Origin: Cephalotus follicularis | Taxonomy: Eukaryota; Streptophyta; Magnoliopsida; Oxalidales; Cephalotaceae | DNA: 64,000 nt | Assembly (NCBI GenBank): GCA_001972305.1 | Contig: BDDD01002124.1 | Coordinates: 137,717 to 201,716 of the forward strand | Reading direction: 5' to 3' | Shown: in pieces, positions 9,841 through 20,043 of the stretch | Layout: every line of letters begins with the position of its first letter | Position numbering within the stretch: position 1 is the first letter of the stretch | Notes under the pieces: model-generated | Database searches by the model: none | What the model saw: the letters and a program-made list of their open reading frames with translations, nothing else | What the model was told of the DNA's origin: nothing | Translations under genes and position numbers: made by a program

Positions 9841-12537
9841 TGTCACACCCCATTTTCTCAAGAGGACAACATTAAAGCGGTAAGGCAATCAACACAACAT
9901 AATTCATCTTATGCGATAAAACGTATAAACAAAATCTTCAATAGCGGAAGCAAAACATGAAATAAGCTGAAATTTAAATATGTATCACGCATCCCATACT
10001 ACGTGATACCCAACAAGTTTGTATAAAACTCAACAACATAGTTGATCGCCTATAACGGAGCGTGATAAACCAGTACAGGATGAAGTAAACCACGTTACAA
10101 TAATCCAATTAACATAACCAATGTTCATTAATTCAGTACAAGAAATAAGAGAAACAATTCAGTCTTCTCCTTAAGTCTCCTTGCATGCTCCATGTCAAAT
10201 CCACTCCATCAATCTGTTATAGTAGGGGTTAGCCTTTGTCCTCACTCGGCTAAGTGAATAAACTCATAAATGCAGTCCGAGGTATATGATAATGAGTATC
10301 ATGAATGAATGCATTATGATGCAGTAGGGTATATATATATTGCAGTATATATATCACAGTGTATACACGTATAATGTATATGCATGTTCACAGTACAGGT
10401 ATAACCTCGTAAGGCTACATCAACACAAGCAGTAAGTATGTTCCAAAGGAACCAGACAAACAAGTCGTCATGACCGTCGCCGCCTCCTGGCCCCAACGTC
10501 ATGCACTCTTACCCCATCCCCGTTTGTGAACGGTTTGGAGTAAGTCCTCCGTACAGGTTGCTTAGCACGACGGGCAAACAATCAATAGGTTATTAGCATG
10601 GCGGCTAATAATCAACATGCACAAACATCGTACAATACAAGTCAAGCAATAACATATAACTACTTCATCAAATATATTTGTTTAAAATATATTACTCCGT
10701 TCTCAGGTTGTGATAAGTTATAAAACTTAAAACAATACATTTTGAATTGTGTAACCAATCCTTTAAAACATTTCTCCGTCTTTGGAAAATACTTTCCCCA
10801 GTCATTTCGAAAATATATATATTCATATGTTGACAATTATACATTTTCGTACAATAATGATTATAATAATCATACAAGCTTTTCAAAATGGTTAACACTT
10901 TTTAGAAATCAACCATAATGCAATTCACAGTAATAATGCAAACATATGATCAGAATTCATCTAGGATCGTTTCTAGAGTCATTTCGGGTCTAGCGGGTCC
11001 TATCCGAGTGAGATTTTCCCAAACAGGAGGATAAGCATCGATGCTTATTCCTAGGGCGTTGACGTCTTTACCCTAAGGCGCCAACATCTCGTACAGTTAT
11101 TCCCAGGCATTTTTGGGTCAAAGACATCGATGCGTTTCCAAAGACGTCAATGTCTTTATGATACCATAAGGTATCAGTTCGCGAATCTTGATTCTGGGGG
11201 GAAGAATCCGACCCCTAAACCCTCGTATGAGCAAAACTCACCCTCTCAAGGCGTAAGACATGCTACTGGTTATCAGGATATGTAACCAGAACATCAATCC
11301 GTAAATAAACATGTAACCACGAGTGGTCAATTCACCGTCTGCAGTAAACACCACTGTTCTATGAATACCCAGAAAAGGAGTCGATGTTTTTACTCAAACA
11401 TCGATGTCTTTTTCATTCACACGCGAAGACATCGACGTCTTTAGGTAGACATCGACGTCTATTCAGTCCATAACGTCATTTCATAGTTTTAACACACCAG
11501 GTCATTACCCAAATCATCCATTACATAAACCAGTTCGAATATTCACGTAATTTGCACATGCATGTTCACTCCGTACATCACAGTATTCATTACAACAAGT
11601 CCAGAGATTACAATTCATCCATTAACATGCAATTCATCAATGGCATTCATTATCCTAAAACTCAAAATGCATGCATAAGAATCATCACTTTCCCCTACCT
11701 TGTTGTTCCAAGTTAGAAACTGGAAAGTCCACCTCTTTGCGTTCCAAGGGTTGCTCAGAGTAGCTCTAACTCGCCCAGGTTGCAATCCCGGGAGCTCCAA
11801 GGTCCAAGCTCCAAGTGCTCAACAATGGTGGTTCTCTCTTCTCTCTCTCTTTCTCTGTTCTGTCTCTTTCCTCACTGTGTTTAGCTGAGAAGGAGGGGAA
11901 GAAAGAGGTGTTTTATGCTGGCAGAAACCCTCCCCTTCTCTCTTGCTTCACAGGTATCCACACACACCCGTGCTCACCCCTCTCACCCTCTTGTTTTTGG
12001 CTCTCATTCCATCTCTCTTGTGCAGGTTGCAGGTGAGGATGGCATATCCTCTTCCATGCACCAGGTGAAGAACACATTTTGGAGCATGCCTGGAAACACA
12101 CCAGCATGATCAACACGTCGCATTGTGCATGTCAAGGTGCCTGGATGATGCCTCAAAGTTGCCCCATTGCATGTTATTATGTCAGTGCATAACGTGACAG
12201 ATGTTGTTTTCAAAGGTGTCGACGTCTTTCCTTAGACATCGATGTCTTTTCCTCTTTCTTAAGAGGGTGTCGATGTCTTCACCCTACATCGACGTGCATG
12301 TCCATGCATTCATATGCATCTGGGTTCCCATAGGCATCGACGTCTTTCCAAGGACATCGACTCGATTGTCCCAAAACCGCGTCATTTTTGGTTTAACATA
12401 CACATTTCTTTTCCCAAACAATATTTAGGGTTTGGAAAGCATCATTGGGGTTGAAATCTCCAACATTTCCATTAATTCAAGCATAAGATTACATCTTAAA
12501 ATGAAACATTACAATAAAGAAAACACCAGGTGTTACA
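9841..12537 (-). repeat. G3 3' LTR, copy A (about 2.7 kb)
   Basis: Plus-strand ends are TGTCACACCCCATTTTC and GGTGTTACA, so the LTR reads TGTAACACC...GGGTGTGACA on its own strand. The full-length partner is at 41081-43769. The layout parallels the G2 LTR: a GAGGTGGACTT block, GA-rich DNA and GTCGACGTC module clusters near 11035-11165, 11370-11465 and 12215-12365. This suggests sister families. A TA-rich microsatellite lies near 10328-10360. The short open frames inside have no family resemblance. Confidence 0.9.
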
Positions 12538-12582
12538 TCCACGCTTCCTTCAAGAAATTTCGTCCTTGAAATTAACACAATA
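12538..12582 (-). other. Polypurine-tract region of G3 copy A
   Basis: Read on the minus strand, the sequence between the pol stop and the LTR is CAAGGACGAAATTTCTTGAA followed by GGAAGCGTGGA. GGACGAAATTTCTT is the usual plant gypsy signature before the tract, but the tract itself is worn. Confidence 0.65.
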
Positions 12583-13402
12583 CTAAAACAAATGCGGGTA
12601 ACGTTCTCGGATGTCATCCTCACGTTCCCTAGTCGCTTCATCCGGCCAATGAAATTGCCACTGGACCTTTACCATCGGAATGGTCCGGTTCCTTAATACT
12701 TGTGTCTTCCAATCCAAGATCCCCACGGGTGACTCCTCGCAGGAAAGATCACCCCTCACCGTAACTGAGTCATAATCCAGGATATGTGATGGGTCTCGGA
12801 TATAACCTCGTAGCATCGATACATGGAAGACATCATGTATACCCGACAAGGTAGGAGGCAAGGCTAGCTTATAAGCTACCTCCCCAACCCTCTCGAGAAT
12901 CTCAAAAGGACCAATATAGCGTGGTGCTAGCTTCCCTTATTCCTGAATATTTGCACCCCTTTCCACGGAGATACCTTCAAAAACACGTAATCCCCAACAT
13001 TGAAGGTTAAAGGCCTTCTCTTCACACTATTGGCATAGCTCTTCTGCCGACTCTGTGCTGCTAGCAACTTCTCTCTGATGAACTTGACTTTCTCCGAAGT
13101 CTCCTCCACCAAATCCGACCAAAGTAACGGTCGTTCACCAACTTCGTCCCAATAGACGGTGACCTACACTTTCTCCCATACAGTGCCTCGTATGGAGCCA
13201 TACCAATACTCGCGTGATAGCTGTTATTATAAGAAAACTCTATCAGAGGGATATGGTCTTCCCAGGTTCCAGCAAAATCAATCACACAAGCCCGAAGCAT
13301 ATCCTCCAAGGTTTGGGTGGTACGCTCAGACTGTCCGTCGGTTTGAGGGTGGAAAGCAGTACTGAGATTCAATCTTGTTTTGAAGGCTGTCTGAAATCTC
13401 TT
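12583..13402 (-). pseudogene. G3 integrase core end, C-terminal domain and chromodomain-like tail (copy A)
   Basis: The stretch contains the third catalytic residue of integrase ([19 protein letters not shown], glutamate in SER), then the conserved [20 protein letters not shown] and LYGRKCRSP. Frameshifts near 13120 and 12935 split it into three readable pieces. The tail reads HDVFHVSMLRGYIRDPSHIL, ILDWKTQVLRNRTIPMVKV and finally EREDDIRERYPHLF before the stop. The last part is where Tekay elements carry a chromodomain that targets integration to marked chromatin. An in-frame TAG replaces the tryptophan expected at about 13400, where this piece joins the upstream integrase. Confidence 0.9.
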
Positions 13403-14404
13403 CTAGAAGTTGGAAGTGAAGATCGAATCCCTATCACAAACGATGCTCACCGGAACACCGTGCAGTCTCACAATCTCCTTCACATATAATCGAGCCAACT
13501 TGCTCGCGGAATCAGTGACCTTTGTAGGCAAAAAGTGTGCTGATTTGGTGAGTCTATCAACAATAACCCACACGACATTATGACGATGCCTAGTCAGTGG
13601 AAACCCAGAAACAAAGTCCATCGTAATGTGTTCCCACTTCCATTCCGCCACTGGTAATGACTGCAACAGTCCTGCCAGTCTCTGGTGTTCGGCCTTGACC
13701 GTCTGGCAAGTCAAACACTTCGTGACGTATTCCGCAATTTCGCCCTTCATGCTGGGCCACCAGCAAGTCTTCTTCATATCTTGGTACATCTTGGTGCTAC
13801 CTGGATGAATACTGTACAGAGATTTATGAGCCCCACGAAGTAACTCATTCTTCAATCCTGGTTCATTCGGAAGACACACACGTCCCCGATATCTCATAAT
13901 ACCATGAGCATGTACTCGAAAATCAGATTCCGAGTCCAGGTTCTCCCGAATTTGTTGCAACTCCGGATCGTGTGGTTGTGCATCCCTGATGTGATCCAGT
14001 AACACTGGCTGGACCCGCATGTCAGCCACAAAAATCCCCGGTGACTGATTGAACGGAGACCACTCTTGGAAGTCCTCTAACATCTTCCATTGCGACACCA
14101 TTGCACTGGTAACCATAGCCTTGCGGCTCAAGGCATCAGCGACTACATTCGCTTTCCCCGGGTGGTACTGGATACTACAGTCATAATCATTAAAGAACTC
14201 TACCCACCTGCGCTGTCTCATGTTCAGTGTGTCTTGACAAAACAGGTACCTCAAACTCTTATGATCGGTAAAGATCCCAAACTGCGCCCCATAAAGATAG
14301 TGTCTCCACTTCTGAAGGGCGAAGATAATGGCTGCAAGTTCAAGGTCATGAGTCGGGTAGTTTTCTTGATGCGGCTTCAGCTTCCTAGAAGCATAAGCAA
14401 TCAC
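13403..14404 (-). pseudogene. G3 RNase H and integrase N-terminal/core (copy A)
   Basis: This is a 333-codon open piece of pol. It begins in RNase H ([20 protein letters not shown], then [20 protein letters not shown] and [13 protein letters not shown]). It continues through the integrase zinc-binding region (H and H around [11 protein letters not shown], then CLTCQTVK) into the catalytic core ([11 protein letters not shown] with the first aspartate, [10 protein letters not shown] with the second). The methionine is internal, because upstream codons continue the same frame across a stop at about 14413. Catalytic residues visible here are intact, so decay is limited in this segment. Confidence 0.92.
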
Positions 14405-14548
14405 CCTTCCTTACTGCATCATCACGCAGCCCAAGCCCTTACCCGATGCATCACTATAGACTGCAAAGCCCTCATTACCCTCAGGTAACGCCAAGATAGG
14501 AGCGGAAACCAACCGATCCTCCAGTTCACGAAAACTAGCTTCACAATC

Positions 14549-15652
14549 TTAATCCCACACAAACATGGTCTTCTTCTGGGTTAGTCTAGTCAAGGGCTCG
14601 GCTATCCTTGAAAATTTTTGGATAAACCTCCTGTAATACCCCGCCAAGCCAAGAAAACTGCGTACCTCCGTCACATTCTTTGGCTGTGGCCAATCTCGTA
14701 CCACCTCTGTCTTTGACGGATCCACCGCCAAACCTTCTCCAGATACAATATGACCAAGAAAGATCACACGGTTAAGCCAAAATTCACACTTAGTGAATTT
14801 GGCATACAGCTGCTGCTCTCGGAGAAACTGCAAAACCAACCTCAGATGGCGAGCATGCTCCTCCTCACTCCTTGAGTATACTAGTACATCGTCAATAAAC
14901 ACAACGACAAACTGATCCAGGTACGGTCGAAACACATCATTCATTAATGACATGAACGCAACCGGTGCATTGGTAACACCAAAAGGCATCACAAGGAACT
15001 CGTAGTGACCGTATCTTGTCTGGAAAGCAGTCTTCTCAATATCTCCCTCCCTCACTCTCAACTGGTGATAACCTGACCTCAAATCAAGTTTCGAGAATAC
15101 TCTCACCCCTTGCAACTGATCGAACAAATCCTCGATGTGAGGTAAATGATACTTGTTCTTGATAGTTGCCTTGTTTAACATTCTGTAGTCGATGCAGAGC
15201 CTCATCGACCCATCCTTCTTCCTAAGAAACAGTACAGGTGCACCCCATAGAGAAACACTAGGTCGAATAAAACCCTTATCGATCAGATCTTGTAACTGCA
15301 ATTTCAGTTCCCTCAATTCTGCAGGAGCCATTCTATACGGTGCTTTAGAAATAGGAGTTGTACCTGGTATAAGATCGATAACGAACTCCATATTCCTCTC
15401 CGGTGGCAAAGATCCCAAGTCATCAGGAAATACATCTGGAAATTCACAAACCACTGGGATCTCCACCAGGCTCAAACCCTTCTCTTTCCTCCGGTCAATT
15501 ACATGAGCAAGATATCCTTCGCATCCTTTCTCGAGATACCTCGATGCACGGATGAAGGATATAATCGATGTAGAAAACCCCTTGTCTCCCTTAAACTGGA
15601 AAACAGTACCATCGGGTAGACGAAAATCAACCATCTTGCTGTAGCAGTCCAT
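14549..15652 (-). pseudogene. G3 reverse transcriptase (copy A), long open segment
   Basis: This 367-codon frame is the best-preserved RT in the window. In order it shows the end of the protease region, a linker, [74 protein letters not shown] and the catalytic box FIDDVLVYS with both aspartates. The thumb follows ([24 protein letters not shown]). A stop just after VWD separates it from RNase H; a glutamate codon is expected there. The enzyme would copy element RNA to DNA. The lesions around it make the element as a whole non-autonomous. Confidence 0.93.
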
Positions 15653-15673
15653 GTAAGCATGATGTGCTGACAG

Positions 15674-16141
15674 TCAATCCATTCCCAAAATAACATCGAA
15701 GTCACGGATAGGCAATAATATCAAATCTGCATACAAGGAAATGCCTGCCATAGACATCTCACAACCCCTATATACGGTATCTGTATACATGGAAACTCCA
15801 GCGGGTGTGCTCACATCCAAGGTATATGGCATACAGTCTGGTATTACATCTAAACATGATGCAAATTGTGATGAAATAAAGGAATGTGAAGCCCCAGGGT
15901 CCATCAATACTCTAGCAGAAAAACCATAAATATACAGTGTACCTCCAACAACTGAGGTAGACTCCGGAACCTCTGTCTGTGAAAGGGTAAAAACTCTACC
16001 TTTCGCAATGCCCTTGCCGGTGTCCCTTCGCTGTGAAGACCCCACTGCGGCACCGCTGCTACTAGCTGGTCCAGTAGGTGCTGTAGCCTGACTCTTCGGG
16101 CAATCTCTCACGGAATGGCCAGATCCCCACACCTCAAACAC
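15674..16141 (-). pseudogene. G3 aspartic protease region (copy A)
   Basis: The frame starts in the second gag zinc knuckle (HSVRDCPK) and runs through a Ser/Gly-rich linker into the protease. The active-site loop reads MDPGASHSFISSQFA where D-T/S-G-A is normal, so proline replaces the usual Thr/Ser. Copy B of G3 has the same DPGAS and G2 has DLGAS. The second conserved element, DFDVILGMD, is intact. The frame breaks just after it, before the RT segment. The DPGAS form is either a shared inactivating change or a family trait. Confidence 0.85.
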
Positions 16142-16299
16142 AGTCCGTTCATCCTCCAGCCATTTTTCTGTAAGTGGCCCTTACGACTAGAGTGATAACA
16201 AGCTCCAGTTCCTGCATTACTCCCCTGACTAGGAGTACCCTGTGTGGCAGTCTGTCCAGATCTGTTCTTCGATGATTTCGTCGGAGAACCACCGCCTTG
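16108..16299 (-). pseudogene. G3 gag zinc-knuckle remnant ending at a rearrangement junction
   Basis: Minus-strand text preserves parts of two CCHC knuckles: ACYHSSRKGHLQKNGWRMNG and LCLRCGDLA. In the first, CYHC-type cysteines are altered to SS. Compared with copy B (CYHCGRKGHLQKGCW) this copy is more damaged. The sequence matches copy B as far as the GCCTTG at 16294-16299, then becomes copia gag. Confidence 0.85.
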
Positions 16300-17059
16300 T
16301 GAAGAGAGCAAGATCCTCATCATCATCATCGGAGTCTTCATTTGCGGATGATTTTAGGGCTGCCTCCTTTTTCTTCTTTTTCTCCTTCTCTTCATCATCG
16401 ACTCTCTTTTGCATTCCTAGCTCATGGGTCATTAGTGACCCTAGTAGATCGTCCAAGGGAAGAAGATTGAGATTCTTGGCTTCTTCGATAGTCGTTACCT
16501 TGGGCATCCATGATCTAGGCAAGCACCTAAGAATCTTTCTTACCAATTCACTATTAGAATATGTTTTATCAAGAGATTGCAATGCATTGATAATGTTAGT
16601 AAATCTAGTAAACATGGATTTAATTTCCTCATCTAAATTCATTGAGAATAATTCATAGTCGCGAACTAGCATACTAATTTTAGTATCTTTTACTTGGTTC
16701 GTTCCTTCATAGGTGACTTTGAGTCTATCCCACATTTCTTTAGCGGAAATGCAAGAAGAAACTTTATTAAATTCACTAGAGTTTATGGCACAAATTATGA
16801 CGTGTTTTGCTTTAGCATTCAATTGTACTCTCCTCCTATCATCATCATTATACGTATTTCTAGGTTTAGGGATACTTTCTCCATTTTCATCTCTAATAGA
16901 GGGTAGATGTGGACCATCAACAATGAGGTCCCACAAGTTATAATCTAGGGATTGAATAAAGATTGTCATTTTTGCCTTCCAATGGCTATAATTGTTTCCA
17001 TCGAAAAATGGAGGCTTTGATATGTTTTGACTCTCTACGTTGTTCATGTTCATTGTCAT
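16300..17059 (-). pseudogene. C1 copia gag (UBN2/DUF4219 type), 3'-truncated
   Basis: The start MTMNMNNVE follows the leader. The N-terminal region reads PPFFDGNNYSHWKAKMTIFI, the W-x-x-W-like start of the copia gag family with DUF4219 and UBN2 regions. MWDRLKVTYEGTNQVKDTKI and RFTNIINALQSLDKTYSNSE follow, then LVRKILRCLPRSW. The C-terminal part is a lysine/acid stretch (EKEKKKKKEAALKS, then DSDDDDEDLALFT). The frame is open and clean up to the breakpoint, suggesting it is younger than the G3 sequence it joins. The zinc knuckle that should follow is missing. Confidence 0.9.
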
Positions 17060-17104
17060 TTAGATCGTTAAAGGCTCTAACACTTAAGAATAATAAGCCT
17101 ACCT

Positions 17105-17115
17105 CTCTGATACCA
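17105..17115 (-). other. Primer-binding site of C1
   Basis: Plus-strand CTCTGATACCA is the complement of TGGTATCAGAG, the initiator Met-tRNA primer site, two bases from the LTR end. Confidence 0.88.
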
Positions 17116-17117
17116 AT

Positions 17118-18596
17118 TGAATATACTACAAGGGAGGGTGAATTGTAGTATTAACTAATTTTATTAACTTTTTCGGATTAAATCAAGTTAAGCAATGAAC
17201 ACAAATCAAATAGGCAATCAAGAATAAAATAAATAAAGTAATTGCGGAGAAAAGGGTTAGAGAGATGCCACACATTTATAGTGGTTCGGCAAAGATCGTG
17301 CCTACGTCCACTTTCCCAAGGTCCTCATGGAGTTTCCACTAGTGTTCCACCCGAACACAATCTCTGAATATCTTTACTGGGGCTATTCGGTGCACCTTTA
17401 AAATGTTTTGTGATTGACCTCTATCACAAGGGTTCACTCCCCTAAGTGTGGATTACAAAACTGATAAATGTTTTGTGTAACCTCTCAAAGGTTTGGTATG
17501 GCTATTTTGATTACAAGAAATTTTATTGCTCTCAACAATAAAAAATGATCTTGAAAATACTTCTTGATGATGATATGAAAGTGTTGGATTTTGCTCTTGA
17601 TTATGACTTGATTTAATGTTCTCTTCTTCTTTTTAATTTCTTCTCTTCCTTTTTAATTTCTTGTTCTTCTTTGTTTTGTAGCTGAATTTGATTTAATAGA
17701 CTTGATGTTTGGACCTTGGCAGTTGTTGTTTTTGCCTTGAAAGTTGTTCCTTCAGCCTTGGAAGTTGTAACTTTAGTCTTGGAAGTTGTATTCTTGTCTT
17801 GAGATTAGCTCCTTCATTAAATGGCTCATTAATAATGCTGTCAGAAATTTGTTCCCCGCCCGCAAAGCGTCACGCTGTTCCTCAAAGCGTCGCCGCTTAT
17901 ATGTCCGTTAGATATTTGAATTTGAAGGTTCTGCTCAAAGCGATGAAGGTCTTCATCTTGGTGTCGACGGTTTGTCACAATTTTAATTGGCCCAAAATTC
18001 CCTGTTTTTAACCGGTTATATAGGGTCTTTAAGCGCTGGCGCCTTGGCTTAAAGCATTGATGCTTGCTTTAGAGCGTCGACGGTTTTGGCATTTTCTCCT
18101 TTGCTCCAAATGCTTCATCTTCTAATGCTCTGCACTTGGGCATCGAAGGTCTCACAAAGCGCTGACGGTTTCATTGTGACCGTCGACGCTTAGACCTGCA
18201 TCTGCACTTTCCTGTTTTAATTTTGCAACATCTTATCTTAACTTGCACAAAAAGAAACTTTGTTAAATACAAATATGTTATCATTAAAACTCGGATTGAG
18301 ACATAAATGTCAACAACTTCCTCACAGGTCTCTCCTTGATTCCTTCCCAATAATATATGCTTCCTTCTTTGATTTGTCATGCCCCTTTTGCCACCAACTT
18401 GCTTATAGAATACAAGATGCTCTACTCACTTGAGAAACCTAGCTTCTTAATAGAACTTGGTAAACTTGATTAAGAAACTTATAAAATATCTGTAAACATG
18501 ACACAGACAAATATCTTACTTTTTAGACATTTGTAATTGCTTTGAGCTTCATTTTGGAATTTGGGTTTTACAATTTACATTTTGTTTTTATCAACA
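17118..18596 (-). repeat. C1 5' LTR (about 1.48 kb)
   Basis: Plus-strand limits are TGAATATACTAC and TTTTTATCAACA, so on its own strand the LTR reads TGTTGATAAAAAC...GTATATTCA. It holds a cluster of the GCGTCGACG module (17863-18192). It also has a GGTTATATAGGG...CTTTAAGCG arrangement that recurs in the unrelated G2 LTR near 6618. No second copy is in the window, so the outer limit rests on end sequence alone. Confidence 0.75.
17863..18192. repeat. GCGTCGACG module cluster in the C1 LTR
   Basis: Motifs include AAAGCGTCACGC, AAAGCGTCGCCGCTTA, GTGTCGACGG, AGCGCTGGCGCC, AAAGCATTGATGCTT, AGAGCGTCGACGG, AAAGCGCTGACGG and CCGTCGACGCTTA. Each is a variant of the same palindromic core. Confidence 0.75.
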
Positions 18597-19750
18597 GTTT
18601 CATGCAATGCAAAAGAGCATTAATCTAGCTACGGTTTGGGGCATTTCTGTTTGCTATGGGGTGTACAAGTGGTGAATGATAGTAGGTTTGGGGTATTTCT
18701 GTTGGCTGATCGGTGTCTCAATCCACCCATGGACGAGACGTAAATTCGGATATCTTGATTCTGACTTTATTAACCAATATTTTAAAAGACGATATTTTTG
18801 ATATGTATAGTGTCAATTTATACAATGTTCGTATCCCCGTCTTTCCCTCTTTATAGCCTTTATAAAAAAAATAGAATGCAATTATATCCTTTGTATTTTA
18901 CACTTTTTGCAATTATAATAATAATAATGATGATGATGGATATGAAGAAATATTGACTAACAAGTTTCAAGAGAAAACTGGTTTCTCCATATCATCCCTA
19001 AATAAGACACATATTTGAAAATAATCCTCAAACTCAAACAAAAAATCTAGATATGTCAGAGCACTTTCCTAAATTAAACAAAAAATATGGCCAAAAATGT
19101 GGAAATAAAATCCCAAATCATGCATATGTCAAATTTTTACCTTTCATAAATGGAGTAAAAAAGACAACAAGCAGGGGAGAGCTGGAGAAAGACTTGATTG
19201 ATCACTTACAGATTATAATAGATTTATAAAGCATTTACAAAAAAAACAAAAACCTACTATAAAGACCTAACACCTAGAAAGAACACCACCACTACCAGCA
19301 ACCCCTAATCATGAAATGAGAAGACCCAAATATCAACTTTCATTCACCACTTGTATACCCCATAGCAAACAGAAATACACCAGAGAGAGACAGAGAGATA
19401 ACCATGTCAATATGAATAAATATAACAAAAAAAACGGAGATTGTATCTAGAAATCAATACCAGAAATCGGTAGATGGATTACAACTGAATATTACATGTA
19501 TATGCAGAGTTGGAGAAGAAGAATACCACTTCGACTAAGAACAATGACTGAAATGGCGGAGGATAGAGAACTAAGAACAGCGAGTGAAATGGCGGAGGAC
19601 AGAGACTCAGGATTTATAGAGAAATTGGTATTGTTTTTTAGGGATTTACTTATTTGGAATTGGGGTTTCAGAATTGTGATTGAGTATGAGAGATGGAATG
19701 AGCGGAGTTAGAGTAAAAGTGAAGCTCATTATACTGATATCACTTGCCTT
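18597..19750. other. Non-coding AT-rich sequence, no gene seen
   Basis: Between C1 and the CACTA end I find no protein motif. One 71-codon frame at 19496 contains a doubled MAEDR unit, but it resembles no family and arises from a short local repeat. The stretch contains an inverted repeat (separate entry). It may be internal DNA of the truncated CACTA element or host sequence. Confidence 0.5.
18642..19377. repeat. Inverted repeat with arms of about 37 bp
   Basis: The left arm (18642-18678, containing TTTGCTATGGGG and ACAAGTGGTGAATG) is matched in reverse complement by the right arm (19341-19377) with one or two mismatches. About 660 bases lie between them. A partial direct copy of the left arm (GGTTTGGGGTATTTCTG) follows at 18684. 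This could be a small foldback element or the ends of a miniature transposon. Confidence 0.7.
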
Positions 19751-19897
19751 TTGAAATGGTAGACAAATGCCGTTTCAAAAAGCCACCTTTTTTAAATGGT
19801 CGATCATATGCCGTTTCAAAAAAGTAGTCTTTTGAAACGATACACGCGACAGTTTCAAAAGATTACCTTTTTGAAACGCCGCTATTTTCTTATAGTG
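19751..19897 (-). mobile_element. Terminus of a CACTA (EnSpm) DNA transposon
   Basis: Read on the minus strand, the sequence begins CACTATAAGAAAATAGCGGC, the CACTA terminal inverted repeat pattern. Subterminal repeats follow, with (G/A)CCGTTTCAAAA or GTTTCAAAAG occurring at least five times in both orientations. No matching second terminus was found in 18597-19750, so the element is truncated or its other end lies beyond C1. No transposase sequence is visible. Confidence 0.75.
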
Positions 19898-20043
19898 AGA
19901 GTAGGGCTCTGGAGAGATAGAGGCGGAGTTGGAAATTTTTGTTAGCAGGTTCAACATATATTTAATAAGAAGTATACATGATTTTTTATACATGAAAAAT
20001 CATCATAAGTGCTATATAAAAAATATCGCGAAAGCACTACATC

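Larger units (their letters stand above)
9841..16299 (-). mobile_element. G3 copy A: Ty3/gypsy (Tekay/Del-like) element on the minus strand, 5' part missing
   Basis: From right to left the element reads gag zinc-knuckle remnant, protease, RT, RNase H, integrase, chromodomain-like tail, polypurine tract and 3' LTR. It sits in the G2 gag after target site ACCGT (9836-9840). Its right end is not an LTR. At 16299/16300 it switches abruptly to a copia gag, so the gag N terminus, primer-binding site and 5' LTR are missing. Copy B (38780-43769) retains exactly those parts. The C-terminal WxxEATxERExDxRERYPHLF tail supports the chromovirus/Tekay assignment. Confidence 0.88.
16300..18596 (-). mobile_element. 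C1: Ty1/copia fragment (5' LTR, primer-binding site, partial gag)
   Basis: On the minus strand this reads LTR, Met-tRNA primer-binding site and copia-type gag. It stops in the middle of gag at the junction with G3. Protease, integrase, RT, RNase H and the 3' LTR are absent. An element that simply inserted would have two LTRs, so this piece is best explained as one side of a deletion or recombination breakpoint. Confidence 0.85.

Noticed and set aside
11615-12213. Cluster of overlapping short frames on both strands in the G3 LTR, one with a hydrophobic start like a signal peptide
   Set aside because: The frames are not conserved in length or start in the other G3 LTR (42855-43348) and lie in LTR sequence of low complexity.
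16242-16658. 138-codon plus-strand frame opposite the C1 gag
   Set aside because: It is the antisense shadow of a recognisable copia gag; its serine runs mirror acidic codons of gag.
19496-19711. 71-codon frame with repeated MAEDR
   Set aside because: The repeat is a short local DNA duplication, there is no family motif, and codon usage gives no support for a gene.
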